Of a stretch of DNA of 64,000 nt, positions 33,730 to 42,691 are shown piece after piece; position 1 is the stretch's first letter, and each line of letters begins with the position of its first letter. The notes beneath the pieces were generated by a model. It was not told the origin of the DNA. It was given only the letters and a program-made list of their open reading frames with translations, and ran no database searches. Origin of the DNA: Streptomyces clavuligerus (GTDB lineage Bacteria > Actinomycetota > Actinomycetes > Streptomycetales > Streptomycetaceae); the NCBI RefSeq assembly GCF_005519465.1, contig NZ_CP027858.1, forward strand, positions 5,436,001 to 5,500,000, read 5' to 3'. A program made the position numbers and the translations under genes.

Positions 33730-35426
33730 GCACCACCCTCCAGTTCGCGGCGGAGCACCTGACGGCGACGGACCTCCCGGCGGCTTGGGAGGCCGCCGGG
33801 CACCTCGCCGCCGAGAGCGCCACCACGGAGCACCGGCCCCTGATCATCACCCTGTTCGCGGCCTTTGTCGTGGCCACCCTCGGCATCACGATCTGGGCGG
33901 GCCGGCAGACCAAGAGCGCCGCCGACTTCTACGCGGGTGGAGGCCAGTTCACCGGCTTCCAGAACGGTCTGGCGATCTCGGGCGACTACATGTCGGCGGC
34001 GTCCTTCCTCGGCATCGCCGGAGCCATCGCCATCTTCGGCTACGACGGCTTCCTCTACTCCATCGGCTTCCTCGTCGCCTGGCTGGTGGCGCTGCTGCTG
34101 GTCGCCGAACCCCTTCGCAACTCCGGCCGGTTCACCATGGGCGACGTCCTCGCCTACCGGATGCGCCAGCGGCCCGTCCGCACCGCCGCCGGGACCTCCA
34201 CCATCGTCGTCTCCATCTTCTATCTGCTGGCGCAGATGGCGGGCGCCGGTGTGCTGGTCTCCCTCCTCCTCGGCATCACCAGCGACAGCGGCAAGGTCCT
34301 CATCGTCGCCCTGGTCGGCGTGCTGATGATCCTCTACGTCACCATCGGCGGGATGAAGGGCACCACCTGGGTGCAGATGGTCAAGGCGGTGCTGCTCATC
34401 GCCGGTACCCTCCTCATCACCTTCATGGTGCTGCTGAAGTTCAACTTCAATATCTCGGAGCTGCTCGGCACCGCGGCCGAGAAGAGCGGCAAGGGCGCGG
34501 CCTTCCTGGAGCCCGGGCTCAAGTACGGCGCCACCGAGACCTCCAAGCTGGACTTCATCTCGCTCGGCATCGCCCTGGTGCTCGGCACCGCGGGCCTCCC
34601 GCACATCCTGATCCGCTTCTACACCGTGCCCACCGCCAAGGCCGCCCGGAAGTCCGTCAACTGGGCCATCGGCATCATCGGCGCGTTCTACCTCATGACG
34701 ATCGCCCTCGGCTTCGGCGCCGCGGCCGTGGTCGGACCCGAGGAGATCACCGCGTCCAACAAGGCGGGCAACACCGCGGCGCCCCTGCTCGCCCTGCACA
34801 TCGGAGGGACTGATTCCACGGGTGGCGCGATCCTGCTCGCGGTGATCTCCGCCGTCGCCTTCGCCACCATCCTCGCGGTGGTCGCGGGCCTCACCCTCGC
34901 CTCGTCCTCGTCCTTCGCGCATGACATCTACGCCAATGTCATCAGAAGGGGGAAGGCCACCGAGAAGGAGGAGATGCGGGCCGCCCGCTGGGCCACCGTC
35001 GCCATCGGTGTCGTATCCATCGCCCTCGGCGCGCTCGCCCGCGATCTGAATGTCGCCGGACTCGTCGCCCTGGCCTTCGCCGTCGCCGCGTCCGCCAATC
35101 TGCCCACCATCCTCTACAGCCTCTTCTGGAAGCGCTTCACCACCCAGGGCGCGCTCTGGTCCATCTACGGCGGTCTGACGGCCTCCGTGGTCCTGGTCCT
35201 CTTCTCCCCGGTCGTCTCCGGGAAGCCCACCTCGATGTTCAAGGACCTCGACTTCTACTGGTTCCCGCTGGAGAACCCCGGCCTTGTCTCCATCCCGCTG
35301 GGCTTCTTCCTCGGCTGGCTCGGCTCCGTCCTCTCCAAGGAGAAGCCGGACCGGGGCAAGTACGCGGAGCTGGAGGTCAAGTCCCTCACCGGCGTCGGCA
35401 CCGGCGGCAGCACCGCCGTCCACTGA
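33726..35426 (+). CDS. actP: Cation/acetate symporter (ActP type, SSS family)
   Basis: 566-residue sodium:solute symporter with about 13 membrane segments. AGRQTKSAADFYAGGGQFTGFQNGLAISGDYMSAASFLG (residues about 58-96, shortened in quoting) is the ActP hallmark, and VALVGVLMILYVTIGGMKGTTWVQM follows. The C-terminus SKEKPDRGKYAELEVKSLTG is typical of actinobacterial members. Imports acetate and related short monocarboxylates. Translationally coupled to the DUF485 gene. Confidence 0.92.
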   Translation: MSTTLQFAAEHLTATDLPAAWEAAGHLAAESATTEHRPLIITLFAAFVVATLGITIWAGRQTKSAADFYAGGGQFTGFQNGLAISGDYMSAASFLGIAGAIAIFGYDGFLYSIGFLVAWLVALLLVAEPLRNSGRFTMGDVLAYRMRQRPVRTAAGTSTIVVSIFYLLAQMAGAGVLVSLLLGITSDSGKVLIVALVGVLMILYVTIGGMKGTTWVQMVKAVLLIAGTLLITFMVLLKFNFNISELLGTAAEKSGKGAAFLEPGLKYGATETSKLDFISLGIALVLGTAGLPHILIRFYTVPTAKAARKSVNWAIGIIGAFYLMTIALGFGAAAVVGPEEITASNKAGNTAAPLLALHIGGTDSTGGAILLAVISAVAFATILAVVAGLTLASSSSFAHDIYANVIRRGKATEKEEMRAARWATVAIGVVSIALGALARDLNVAGLVALAFAVAASANLPTILYSLFWKRFTTQGALWSIYGGLTASVVLVLFSPVVSGKPTSMFKDLDFYWFPLENPGLVSIPLGFFLGWLGSVLSKEKPDRGKYAELEVKSLTGVGTGGSTAVH

Positions 35427-35541
35427 CCGACGGCCCCCTCCCCCTTCCCCGCCCGTCCTCCCGCTCCCGCGCCTTCCCGGTTCGCCCGGTCTGCCGGCAC
35501 CGCTCCTTCCGGGCCACCGGCGGTACCGCCGCGACCCGGGC

Positions 35542-35563
35542 TGTCAGTGGGCTGGCGTAGGCT
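35542..35563 (+). promoter_or_regulatory. PafBC/RecA-NDp type promoter upstream of moaA
   Basis: TGTCAGTG, eight bases (GGCTGGCG), then TAGGCT, about 60 bases before the GTG. Matches TTGTCRGTG-N8-TAnnnT except for the first T. Confidence 0.65.
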
Positions 35564-35623
35564 CGAAGCAAAGATCCCCGGCCGGGAAGCAGCCCGCCGG
35601 GTGACGAGGGGAAGGGGGCCGCG

Positions 35624-36613
35624 GTGCTCGTCGACACCTACGGCCGGGTCGCCACAGACCTGCGTGTCTCGCTCACCGACCGGTGCAATCTCCGCTGCTC
35701 CTACTGCATGCCCGAAGAAGGGCTCCAGTGGCTCACCAGGCCCGAGCTGCTCACCGACGACGAGATCGTCCGGCTGATCGGGCTGGCCGTCACCCGTCTC
35801 GGCGTCACCGAGGTCCGCTTCACCGGCGGGGAGCCGCTGCTCCGCCCCGGCCTCACCGGCATCGTGGAGCGCTGTGCCGCGCTCACCCCCCGCCCCCGGC
35901 TCTCCCTCACCACCAACGCCATCGGGCTCGCCCGCACCGCCGCCGCGCTGCGCGCCGCCGGGCTCGACCGCGTCAATGTCTCCCTCGACACCCTGCGGCC
36001 CGAGGTCTTCCAGCGGCTCACCCGCCGGGACCGCCATCACGACGTGCTGCGCGGCCTCGAAGCCGCCCGCGCCGCCGGGCTGACCCCCGTCAAGATCAAT
36101 ACCGTGCTGATGCCCGGGCTCAACGAGGACGAGGCCCCCGAGCTGCTGTCCTGGGCCATCGACGGGGGGTACGAGCTGCGCTTCATCGAGCAGATGCCGC
36201 TGGACGCCCAGCACGGCTGGCGGCGCGAGGGAATGATCACCGCGGCGGATGTGCTGCGGTCCCTGCGCACCCGTTTCACCCTCACCCCCGAGGGCGCAGA
36301 GGCCCGTGGAGCGGCCCCCGCCGAGCGCTGGCTCGTCGACGGCGGGCCCCACCGGGTCGGCGTGATCGCCTCCGTCACCCGGCCGTTCTGCGCCGCCTGC
36401 GACCGCACCCGGCTCACCGCCGACGGCCAGATACGCAACTGCCTGTTCGCCCGGGAGGAGACGGATCTGCGGACGGCGCTGCGCTCCGGCGCCGACGACG
36501 AGGAGATCGCCGAGCTGTGGCGGGCGGCGATGCGGGGCAAGAAGCCGGGCTCGGGCCTGGACGACCCGTCGTTCCTCCAGCCGGACCGGCCGATGTCGGC
36601 GATCGGCGGCTGA
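35624..36613 (+). CDS. moaA: GTP 3',8-cyclase (MoaA)
   Basis: Radical SAM enzyme of the first step of molybdenum cofactor synthesis, GTP to 3',8-cyclo-GTP. 329 residues, normal length. N-terminal cluster cysteines in DRCNLRCSYCMP (Cys 21, 25, 28), FTGGEPLLRP near 68, and C-terminal cluster cysteines in FCAACDRTRL and IRNCLF. The protein lacks the common GG end but closes with AIGG. GTG 35624 has GGGGAAGGGGG upstream. No other moa/moe genes are in the window. The promoter looks DNA-damage type. Confidence 0.94.
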   Translation: MLVDTYGRVATDLRVSLTDRCNLRCSYCMPEEGLQWLTRPELLTDDEIVRLIGLAVTRLGVTEVRFTGGEPLLRPGLTGIVERCAALTPRPRLSLTTNAIGLARTAAALRAAGLDRVNVSLDTLRPEVFQRLTRRDRHHDVLRGLEAARAAGLTPVKINTVLMPGLNEDEAPELLSWAIDGGYELRFIEQMPLDAQHGWRREGMITAADVLRSLRTRFTLTPEGAEARGAAPAERWLVDGGPHRVGVIASVTRPFCAACDRTRLTADGQIRNCLFAREETDLRTALRSGADDEEIAELWRAAMRGKKPGSGLDDPSFLQPDRPMSAIGG

Positions 36614-36652
36614 CGGCCGGGGCGTCCGGGCCCGGGGTGCGCGGGGCGGAGC

Positions 36653-36865
36653 CTACGGCCGCGCCTGCCACTCCTCCAGCGTCACGACGTCCTTCAGGAA
36701 ACCGCGGATGTCGAGGAAGTCGGAGAGGGACGCCCGGTGTTCCTCGCAGGCGAGCCAGGTCTTCCGCCGCTCCGGCGTGTGCACCTTGGGGTTGTTCCAG
36801 GCCAGAACCCAAATCGCCGCCGCACGGCAGCCCTTGGCGGAACAGATCGGGGACTCGGGGTTCAC
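36653..36865 (-). CDS. Small conserved hypothetical protein with a Cys/His motif
   Basis: 70 residues. CSAKGC near the start and WLACEEHR near the middle form a plausible zinc site (C-x4-C ... C-x2-H). The segment AIWVLAWNNPKVHTPERRK lies between. I recognise no function. GTG 36865 has GGAG about ten bases upstream; an ATG at 36913 would add 16 unrelated residues without a ribosome site. Confidence 0.72.
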   Translation of the reverse strand: MNPESPICSAKGCRAAAIWVLAWNNPKVHTPERRKTWLACEEHRASLSDFLDIRGFLKDVVTLEEWQARP

Positions 36866-37038
36866 GGTGTCAGTGCTCCACTGCGCGCGAGAGCGCGCCA
36901 CAAGGCCGTACAAGGCGGTACAAGACGACGCCGGGCAGCCACGGGGGGAGCTGCCCGGCGTCGGTCCACAGCTCCGACGGGGGATGCGGAGCGCGTACGA
37001 AGTATGTCATGGGTCACGGTGTGCGGTGCACCGGAACG

Positions 37039-37401
37039 TCAGTATTGCGTCTCGGCTTTTTCGCGGTCCGGCTGATCCGTCCGGGCCGTCCCCGGCTCCT
37101 CCTCCAAGGGCTCGATCATCGGCCGGACCGGTGCCGACACATACGTCGACGGCAGTGAAGGAGTCGTCTCCCGGCCCGCGTTGGCGATGACCACCGCGAT
37201 ATAGGGGAGCAGCACCCCGAGCACCAGGGCGACGACCGCCACATGGCGCTCCACGTTCCACAGTGCGGCGGCGAGCACCACGGACAGGGTCCGGACCAGC
37301 ATCGAGATCACATAGCGGCGCTGTCGTCCGCGTACGTCCTCGGCCAGCCCCTGACGGGCTCCGGTGATCCGGAAGACCTCCGGTTTGGCCAGCTTCCGCA
37401 T
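37039..37401 (-). CDS. DUF3099 membrane protein
   Basis: 120 residues. A conserved soluble start (VFRITGARQGLAEDVRGRQRRYV), two membrane segments (about 35-52 and 56-76) and a disordered acidic C-terminus (PLEEEPGTARTDQPDREKAE). Matches the actinobacterial DUF3099 layout as I remember it; function unknown. ATG 37401 with GGTGGAG immediately upstream. Confidence 0.82.
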   Translation of the reverse strand: MRKLAKPEVFRITGARQGLAEDVRGRQRRYVISMLVRTLSVVLAAALWNVERHVAVVALVLGVLLPYIAVVIANAGRETTPSLPSTYVSAPVRPMIEPLEEEPGTARTDQPDREKAETQY

Positions 37402-37615
37402 CACTCCACCACCTGCTTGTTCCGCCGGACACTCCCGGTCCTGACAGGGTCCACGGTACGCCGCGCACCGGCGGCCGACGAGGCCGGGGGCCGTCGCGGA
37501 CCGCTTCTGTCGAGTCGGCCGATACGCGTACGGACGCGTCCGACATGCGCCGTATGGCGGATGGGCCGACACTGACGGCGTAACCGCTCTCACGGAGCCG
37601 TACGAGGAGGCAGCC

Positions 37616-37888
37616 ATGGGCTGGTTGTGGGCGATCATCGTGGGATTTGTGCTGGGCCTGATCGCGAAGTTGATTCTGCCCGGAAAGCAGCACCTTCCCC
37701 TGTGGCTCGCCACCATCTGCGGTATCGGTGGCGCGGTCCTCGGCAACTGGCTCGCGGCGGGCCTCGGGGTCGCCGAGACCCCGGGCATCGACTGGAGCCG
37801 CCACGCCTTCCAGCTCGTCGCCGCGGTCATCCTGGTCTTCCTCGGCGACCGTGCCTGGATCGCGATGAAGGGTAGACAGCGCGCCTGA
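37616..37888 (+). CDS. GlsB/YeaQ/YmgE family stress-response membrane protein
   Basis: 90 residues, three membrane segments. GWLWAIIVGFVLGLIAKLILPGKQ at the start and TICGIGGAVLGNWLAAGLG in the middle are family hallmarks (transglycosylase-associated protein family). ATG 37616 has GAGGAGG at seven bases. Role in stress is known only by association for the family. Confidence 0.9.
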   Translation: MGWLWAIIVGFVLGLIAKLILPGKQHLPLWLATICGIGGAVLGNWLAAGLGVAETPGIDWSRHAFQLVAAVILVFLGDRAWIAMKGRQRA

Positions 37889-38021
37889 GTGGACGCCCGG
37901 GGCGGGCGGCGCGCCCGCGCGGTGACGGCGGGCGCGTCCGGCGGACAGCGGGCGGACGGCCGGGGCGGGGCGGTCGCATCGACCACCCCGCCCCGGCCTG
38001 CCACGGCGCCCGGTCTCGCAC

Positions 38022-38052
38022 GGTGCCGGGCCTCGGCATGAGGCCCGGCACC
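38022..38052. terminator. Terminator between the GlsB-type gene and tyrS
   Basis: GGTGCCGGGCCTC and GAGGCCCGGCACC, a perfect 13-base stem with a five-base loop, between convergent genes. Confidence 0.8.
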
Positions 38053-38082
38053 GCGACGGCGTTCCGGGGGCGCCGGTCGTGC

Positions 38083-39378
38083 TCAGCCTCCCGTGGTGCC
38101 CGCGGCGCCCGTGACCTCGATCGCGGCCAGGTTCTTCTTGCCGCGGCGCAGCACCAGCCAGCGCCCGTGCAGCAGATCACCGGGGGAGGGGACCGCGTCC
38201 TCTGTGGTGACCTTGACGTTGTTCACGTAGGCGCCGCCCTCCTTCACCGTGCGGCGGGCCGCGGACTTGCTCGCCGCGAGACCCGCCTCGGCGAAGAGGT
38301 CCACCACCGGGGCCAGCTCCTCGACCGAGGCCCGCGGCAGCTCACCGAGCGCCGCCCGCAGCGTGGGCTCGTCCAGCTCGCCCAGCTCGCCCTGCCCGAA
38401 CAGCGCCTTCGCGGCGTACTCCGCCGCCGCGCACTGCTCGGCGCCGTGCACCAGCGTGGTCAGCTCCTGGGCCAGCGCCCGCTGGGCGGCCCGCGCCTGC
38501 GGACGCTCCTCGGTCTGCCGCTCCAGCTCCTCGATCTCCGCGCGGGACCGGAAGCTGAAGATCCGCAGGAACTTCGCGACATCCCGGTCGTCCGCGTTCA
38601 GCCAGAACTGGTAGAACGCGTACGGCGAGGTCCGCTCGGCGTCCAGCCACACCGTGCCCGACTCGGTCTTGCCGAACTTGGTGCCGTCCGCCTTGGTGAT
38701 CAGCGGCGTCGCCAGCGCGTGCACCCCGGCCTCCGGCTCGACCCGGTGGATCAGATCGGTGCCCGCGGTGAGATTGCCCCACTGGTCGCTGCCGCCGGTC
38801 TGGAGGGTGCAGCCATGGCGCCGGTACAGCTCCAGGTAGTCCATGCCCTGGAGGATCTGGTAGCTGAACTCGGTGTAGCTGATGCCCGCGTCCGAGTTCA
38901 GCCGCCGGGCGACCGCCTCCTTCGCGATCATCTTGTTGACCCGGAAGTACTTGCCGACGTCCCGGAGGAAGTCGATCGCCGAGAGACCGGAGGTCCAGTC
39001 CAGGTTGTTGACCATCCGCGCCGCGTACGGGCCCTCGAAGTCGAGGAACCGCTCGATCTGCGCCCGCAGCCGGCCCACCCACTCCGCGACCGTCTCCGGC
39101 GCGTTCAGGGTGCGCTCGGCGTTCGGCTTGGGGTCGCCGATCAGGCCGGTCGCCCCGCCGACGAGGCCCAGCGGACGGTTGCCCGCGAGCTGAATCCGGC
39201 GCATGGTGAGGATCTGCACCAGATTGCCGAGATGCAGACTGGGCGCGGTCGGGTCGAAGCCGCAATAGAAGGTGACCGGACCGTCCGCGAACGCCTTGCG
39301 CAGTGCGTCCTCGTCAGTGGACTGGGCGATCAGCCCGCGCCACTGCAACTCATCGACGATGTCCGTCACGTCTCTCAT
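38083..39378 (-). CDS. tyrS: Tyrosyl-tRNA synthetase
   Basis: 431-residue class Ic synthetase. HLGN (HIGH motif) at residues 49-52 after [20 protein letters not shown] near 195, KFGKT (KMSKS motif) near 236, and a C-terminal S4 RNA-binding domain ([19 protein letters not shown]). ATG 39378 has CGAGGAG directly upstream. Single housekeeping copy as far as this window shows. No T-box leader is visible upstream, as usual for Streptomyces. Confidence 0.96.
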   Translation of the reverse strand: MRDVTDIVDELQWRGLIAQSTDEDALRKAFADGPVTFYCGFDPTAPSLHLGNLVQILTMRRIQLAGNRPLGLVGGATGLIGDPKPNAERTLNAPETVAEWVGRLRAQIERFLDFEGPYAARMVNNLDWTSGLSAIDFLRDVGKYFRVNKMIAKEAVARRLNSDAGISYTEFSYQILQGMDYLELYRRHGCTLQTGGSDQWGNLTAGTDLIHRVEPEAGVHALATPLITKADGTKFGKTESGTVWLDAERTSPYAFYQFWLNADDRDVAKFLRIFSFRSRAEIEELERQTEERPQARAAQRALAQELTTLVHGAEQCAAAEYAAKALFGQGELGELDEPTLRAALGELPRASVEELAPVVDLFAEAGLAASKSAARRTVKEGGAYVNNVKVTTEDAVPSPGDLLHGRWLVLRRGKKNLAAIEVTGAAGTTGG

Positions 39379-39458
39379 GCTCCTCGGTGGTGTCGGAGGG
39401 ACCGGCCGGTGGTATCGGCGGGTCGAACGGGGTGTACGGGTTTCGTACACCCCCGAGG

Positions 39459-40850
39459 TTATACGCCCTGGCTGATCGAACTCATATTGAAATCGGGCAC
39501 CCGCAGCGCGGGCATCGCGGCCCGGGTGAACCAGTCGCCCCACTCCCGGGGCAGGGTCCGCTCGGTACGGCCCGCCTCCGCGGCCCGGGAGAGCAGATCC
39601 ACCGGTGACTCGTTGAAGCGGAAGTTGTTCACCGCCCCCGTCACCTCCCCGTTCTCCACCAGATAGACACCGTCCCTGGTCAGCCCCGTCAGCAGCAGGG
39701 TCGCCGGGTCGACCTCCCGGATGTACCAGAGGCAGGTCAGCAGCAGCCCGCGCTCCGTCGCCGCGACCATCTCCGCCAGGGAGCGCCCGTCCCCGCCGTC
39801 CAGGATCAGATTCCCCGTCCCGGGGGCCACTGGCAGCCCGGTCAGACCCGCGCTGTGCCGCGTGGTCACCAGGTGCTCCAGCTTCCCGTCCCGGACCCAG
39901 TCCGTCCGCGGCAGCGGCAGACCGTTGTCGAAGACGGAGGCGGAGTCGCCCGAGGAGTGCGCGATCACGAAGGGCGCGGACTCCAGACCGGGCTCGTGCG
40001 GATCGCTGCGGAGCGTCAGCGGCAGCGGGGAGAGCGTCTCGCCGACCCGGGTGCCGCCGCCGGGGCGGGAGAAGACCGTACGGCCCTCGGCCGCGTCCCG
40101 CGCCGTCGACGACCAGAGCTGGTAGATCAGCAGATCGGCCACGGCGGTCGGCGGCAGCAGCGTCTCATAGCGCCCCGCGGGCAGCTCCACCCGCCGCTTC
40201 GCCCAGGCCAGCCGCTGCGCCAGCTCCGTGTCCAGGGCCCCGGGGTCCACGTCCCGGAAGTCCCGGGTGGTCCGCCCGGTCCAGGCCGAACGCGACATGT
40301 CCGGCGATTTGGCGTTCAGCTCCAGCGTCCCGTTCGGCTGGTCGTGCCGCAGCCGCAGCCCCGTGGAGGTGCCGAGATAGGTGGAGGTCATCTCGTGGTT
40401 GGCGAAGCCGTACAGCTCCCGCCCCCCGGACCGGGCCCGGGCGAACGCCTCGCCCAGCGCCGGGGCGAACTCCGCGAAGACCGACGACGAGGTCTCCGCC
40501 GGGCCCTCGGTGAAACCGGGGTCGGCCGCCCGCCCGGCCACCAGCGGCTGGGCGTCCTCCGCCGGGTGCGAGGTCCGCGCCGCGTGCTCGGCGGCCCGTA
40601 CCAGCGTCTCCAGCTCGTCGGACGTCACCCCCGAACGGGACACCACACCCGAGGCCGTGCCCTCGGCCCCGTCGACCGTCGCGATGACCGTGAGGGTGCG
40701 CCCCCGGGTCACCCCGTTGGTGGTCAGCGCGTTGCCCGCCCAGCGGAGGTTGGCGGAGGAGTGCTCGTCGGCGATGACGACACAGCCGTCGGCCGACGAG
40801 AGCCCGAGCGCGCGCTCGACGATCTCGTGGGGCTTGCTGCTGCGGCTCAT
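39459..40850 (-). CDS. tldE: TldE/PmbA-type metalloprotease subunit
   Basis: 463 residues of the TldD/PmbA family. Unlike its neighbour it has no HExxxH motif, which marks it as the non-catalytic TldE/PmbA partner. Family features include [15 protein letters not shown] near 38, [15 protein letters not shown] near 240 and [13 protein letters not shown] near 305. TldD/TldE heterodimers degrade unfolded or leader peptides, including those of some RiPPs. ATG 40850 overlaps the stop of a 20-codon mini-ORF that itself overlaps the tldD stop. Confidence 0.9.
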   Translation of the reverse strand: MSRSSKPHEIVERALGLSSADGCVVIADEHSSANLRWAGNALTTNGVTRGRTLTVIATVDGAEGTASGVVSRSGVTSDELETLVRAAEHAARTSHPAEDAQPLVAGRAADPGFTEGPAETSSSVFAEFAPALGEAFARARSGGRELYGFANHEMTSTYLGTSTGLRLRHDQPNGTLELNAKSPDMSRSAWTGRTTRDFRDVDPGALDTELAQRLAWAKRRVELPAGRYETLLPPTAVADLLIYQLWSSTARDAAEGRTVFSRPGGGTRVGETLSPLPLTLRSDPHEPGLESAPFVIAHSSGDSASVFDNGLPLPRTDWVRDGKLEHLVTTRHSAGLTGLPVAPGTGNLILDGGDGRSLAEMVAATERGLLLTCLWYIREVDPATLLLTGLTRDGVYLVENGEVTGAVNNFRFNESPVDLLSRAAEAGRTERTLPREWGDWFTRAAMPALRVPDFNMSSISQGV

Positions 40851-40909
40851 CGACCGGCCTCCCCGGTGGTCCCGTGCTGCCCGGCGGCCCTGCGCTGCGC
40901 GGTGCTCAT
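40847..40909 (-). CDS. 20-codon mini-ORF bridging tldD and tldE
   Basis: Starts MSTAQRRAAG and ends TTGEAGR. Its ATG overlaps the tldD TGA and its TGA overlaps the tldE ATG, both as ATGA. Both junctions carry almost the same sequence (GGAGGCGGGTCGATGAGC and GGAGGCCGGTCGATGAGC), so the upstream one looks like a duplication of the start signal. Possibly a re-initiation relay with no product of its own. Confidence 0.4.
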   Translation of the reverse strand: MSTAQRRAAGQHGTTGEAGR

Positions 40910-42429
40910 CGACCCGCCTCCTGCGTCGTGTTGAGGATGTTCACGCCCCGGAAGAGCGCGGACGGGCAGCCGTGCGAGACCGCCGCGACCTGGCCCGGCT
41001 GGGCCTTGCCGCAGTTGAACGCGCCGCCCAGGACATAGGTCTGCGGGCCGCCCACCTGCTCCATCGAGCCCCAGAACTCCGTCGTCGTCGCCTGGTAGGC
41101 CACATCCCGGAGCTGGCCCGCCAGCCGCCCGTTCTCGATCCGGAAGAACCGCTGCCCGGTGAACTGGAAGTTGTACCGCTGCATGTCGATGGACCAGGAA
41201 CGGTCCCCGACCACATAGATCCCGCGCTCGACACCGCCGATCAGATCCTCCGTCGACAGCCCCCCGGGAGCCGGCTGGAGCGAGACGTTCGCCATCCGCT
41301 GCACCGGCACATGGGCGGGGGAGTCCGCGTAGGCGCACCCGTTCGACCGGCCCAGATCCGTCAGCCGCGCGATCCGCCGGTCGAGCTGATAGCCGACCAG
41401 CACCCCGTCCTTCACCAGGTCCCAGGACTGCGCCTCGACCCCCTCGTCGTCGTAGCCGATCGTCGCGAGACCGTGCTCGGCGGTGCGGTCCCCGGTCACA
41501 TTCATCACCGGGGAGCCGTACTCCAACGTCCCCAGCTTGTCGAACGTGGCGAACGAGGTGCCCGCGTACGCCGCCTCGTAGCCCAGCGCCCGGTCCAGCT
41601 CCGTGGCGTGGCCGATCGACTCATGGATGGTGAGCCAGAGGTTCGACGGGTCCACCACCAGGTCGTAGAGGCCCGCCTCCACACTCGGCGCGCGCATCTT
41701 CTCGGCCAGCAGCTGCGGAATCCGCTCCAGCTCGCCCGCCCAGTCCCAGCCGGTGCCGGTCAGATACTCCCAGCCCCGGCCCGCGGGCGGCGCCAGCGTG
41801 CGCATGGAGTCGAACTCGCCCGTCGTCTCGTCCACCGCCACCGCGGTCAGCTCCGGATGCAGCCGCACCCGCTGCTGGGTGGTGACGGTCCCCGCCGTGT
41901 CGGCGTAGAACTTGTTCTCCTGCACCGTCAGCAGCGAGGCGTCCACATGCGCGACCCCGTCCGCCGCCAGCAGCCCCGCGCTCCACTCGGCGAGCAGCGC
42001 GGACTTCTCCTCGTCGGCCACGTCGAACGGGTTGATCCGGTACGAGGAGACCCAGGTCCGGTCCGCGTGCACGGGCTCGTCCGCCAGCTCCACCCGCTCG
42101 TCGGAGCCCGCCGCGGCGATCACCTTCGCGGAGAGCCTGGCCATGGCGACGGCCTGGCCCGCGACCCGGGCCGCCGCGTCCATGGTCAGATCGACACCGG
42201 ACGCGAAGCCCCACGCCCCGCCGTGCACGACCCGTACCGCGTAACCGAGGTCCGTGGTGTCCGAGGACCCCGCGGGCTTGGCGTCCCGCAGCCGCCAGGA
42301 CGCGCTGCGCACCCGTTCGAACCGGAAGTCGGCGTGGTCGGCGCCGAGCGCCCGGGCCCGGGCCAGCGCGGCGTCGGCGAGTGCGCGCAACGGCAGCGCG
42401 AGGAATGTCTGATCGATGTCATGGGGCAC
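40906..42429 (-). CDS. tldD: TldD-type zinc metalloprotease
   Basis: 507 residues. The active-site motif LTIHESIGHATELDRALG near 255 provides HExxxH; the third zinc ligand Cys is likely in GGAFNCGKAQPGQ near the C-terminus. GTG 42429 has GGGAGGG at good spacing; upstream in-frame extension is Gly/Ala-rich with no start signal. Forms a heterodimer with TldE in known systems, with the proteolytic centre in TldD. Confidence 0.93.
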   Translation of the reverse strand: MPHDIDQTFLALPLRALADAALARARALGADHADFRFERVRSASWRLRDAKPAGSSDTTDLGYAVRVVHGGAWGFASGVDLTMDAAARVAGQAVAMARLSAKVIAAAGSDERVELADEPVHADRTWVSSYRINPFDVADEEKSALLAEWSAGLLAADGVAHVDASLLTVQENKFYADTAGTVTTQQRVRLHPELTAVAVDETTGEFDSMRTLAPPAGRGWEYLTGTGWDWAGELERIPQLLAEKMRAPSVEAGLYDLVVDPSNLWLTIHESIGHATELDRALGYEAAYAGTSFATFDKLGTLEYGSPVMNVTGDRTAEHGLATIGYDDEGVEAQSWDLVKDGVLVGYQLDRRIARLTDLGRSNGCAYADSPAHVPVQRMANVSLQPAPGGLSTEDLIGGVERGIYVVGDRSWSIDMQRYNFQFTGQRFFRIENGRLAGQLRDVAYQATTTEFWGSMEQVGGPQTYVLGGAFNCGKAQPGQVAAVSHGCPSALFRGVNILNTTQEAGR

Positions 42430-42577
42430 AGGGCCCTCCCCTTCCGGCCGGGCGCGACTACAGATCCGCAGTGAATCATGCGCGTGCCGGTCCGCGGCGG
42501 CGCCGCCGCCCCCCGTCTCCGGGGCCGCGACCCCCGGGCGGGCGACTTCGGCCACCCCTGTGCCGGGACCTCGCTTT

Positions 42578-42594
42578 CTGTAGAGACCCCACAG
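42578..42594. promoter_or_regulatory. Imperfect palindrome in the tldD-fabG divergent region
   Basis: CTGTAGAG-A-CCCCACAG type repeat (six of eight arm positions pair), about 150 bases upstream of tldD and about 100 upstream of fabG. Could be an operator for either gene. Confidence 0.3.
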
Positions 42595-42652
42595 TGACGC
42601 GCTGACGCTGCTGTCAGTGCCCGATTCCCCCGGAACCCGGCTCGACCGCTAG

Positions 42653-42681
42653 TTTCGGTAGTACCACCGTTGCTATCGAAA
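42653..42681. promoter_or_regulatory. Inverted repeat just upstream of fabG
   Basis: TTTCGGTAG and CTATCGAAA pair at eight of nine positions with an 11-base spacer; the right arm runs into the ribosome site GAAAGGG. Candidate operator for control of the fabG-fabI pair. Confidence 0.5.
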
Positions 42682-42691
42682 GGGTGATCCG

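Noticed and set aside
36871..36892. TGTCAGTG near the small gene at 36653-36865
   Set aside because: It points away from that gene and is followed by CGCGCG at the -10 position.
42612..42633. TGTCAGTG upstream of fabG as a third DNA-damage promoter
   Set aside because: After the eight-base spacer the sequence is CCCCGG, not TAnnnT, so the -10 half is missing.
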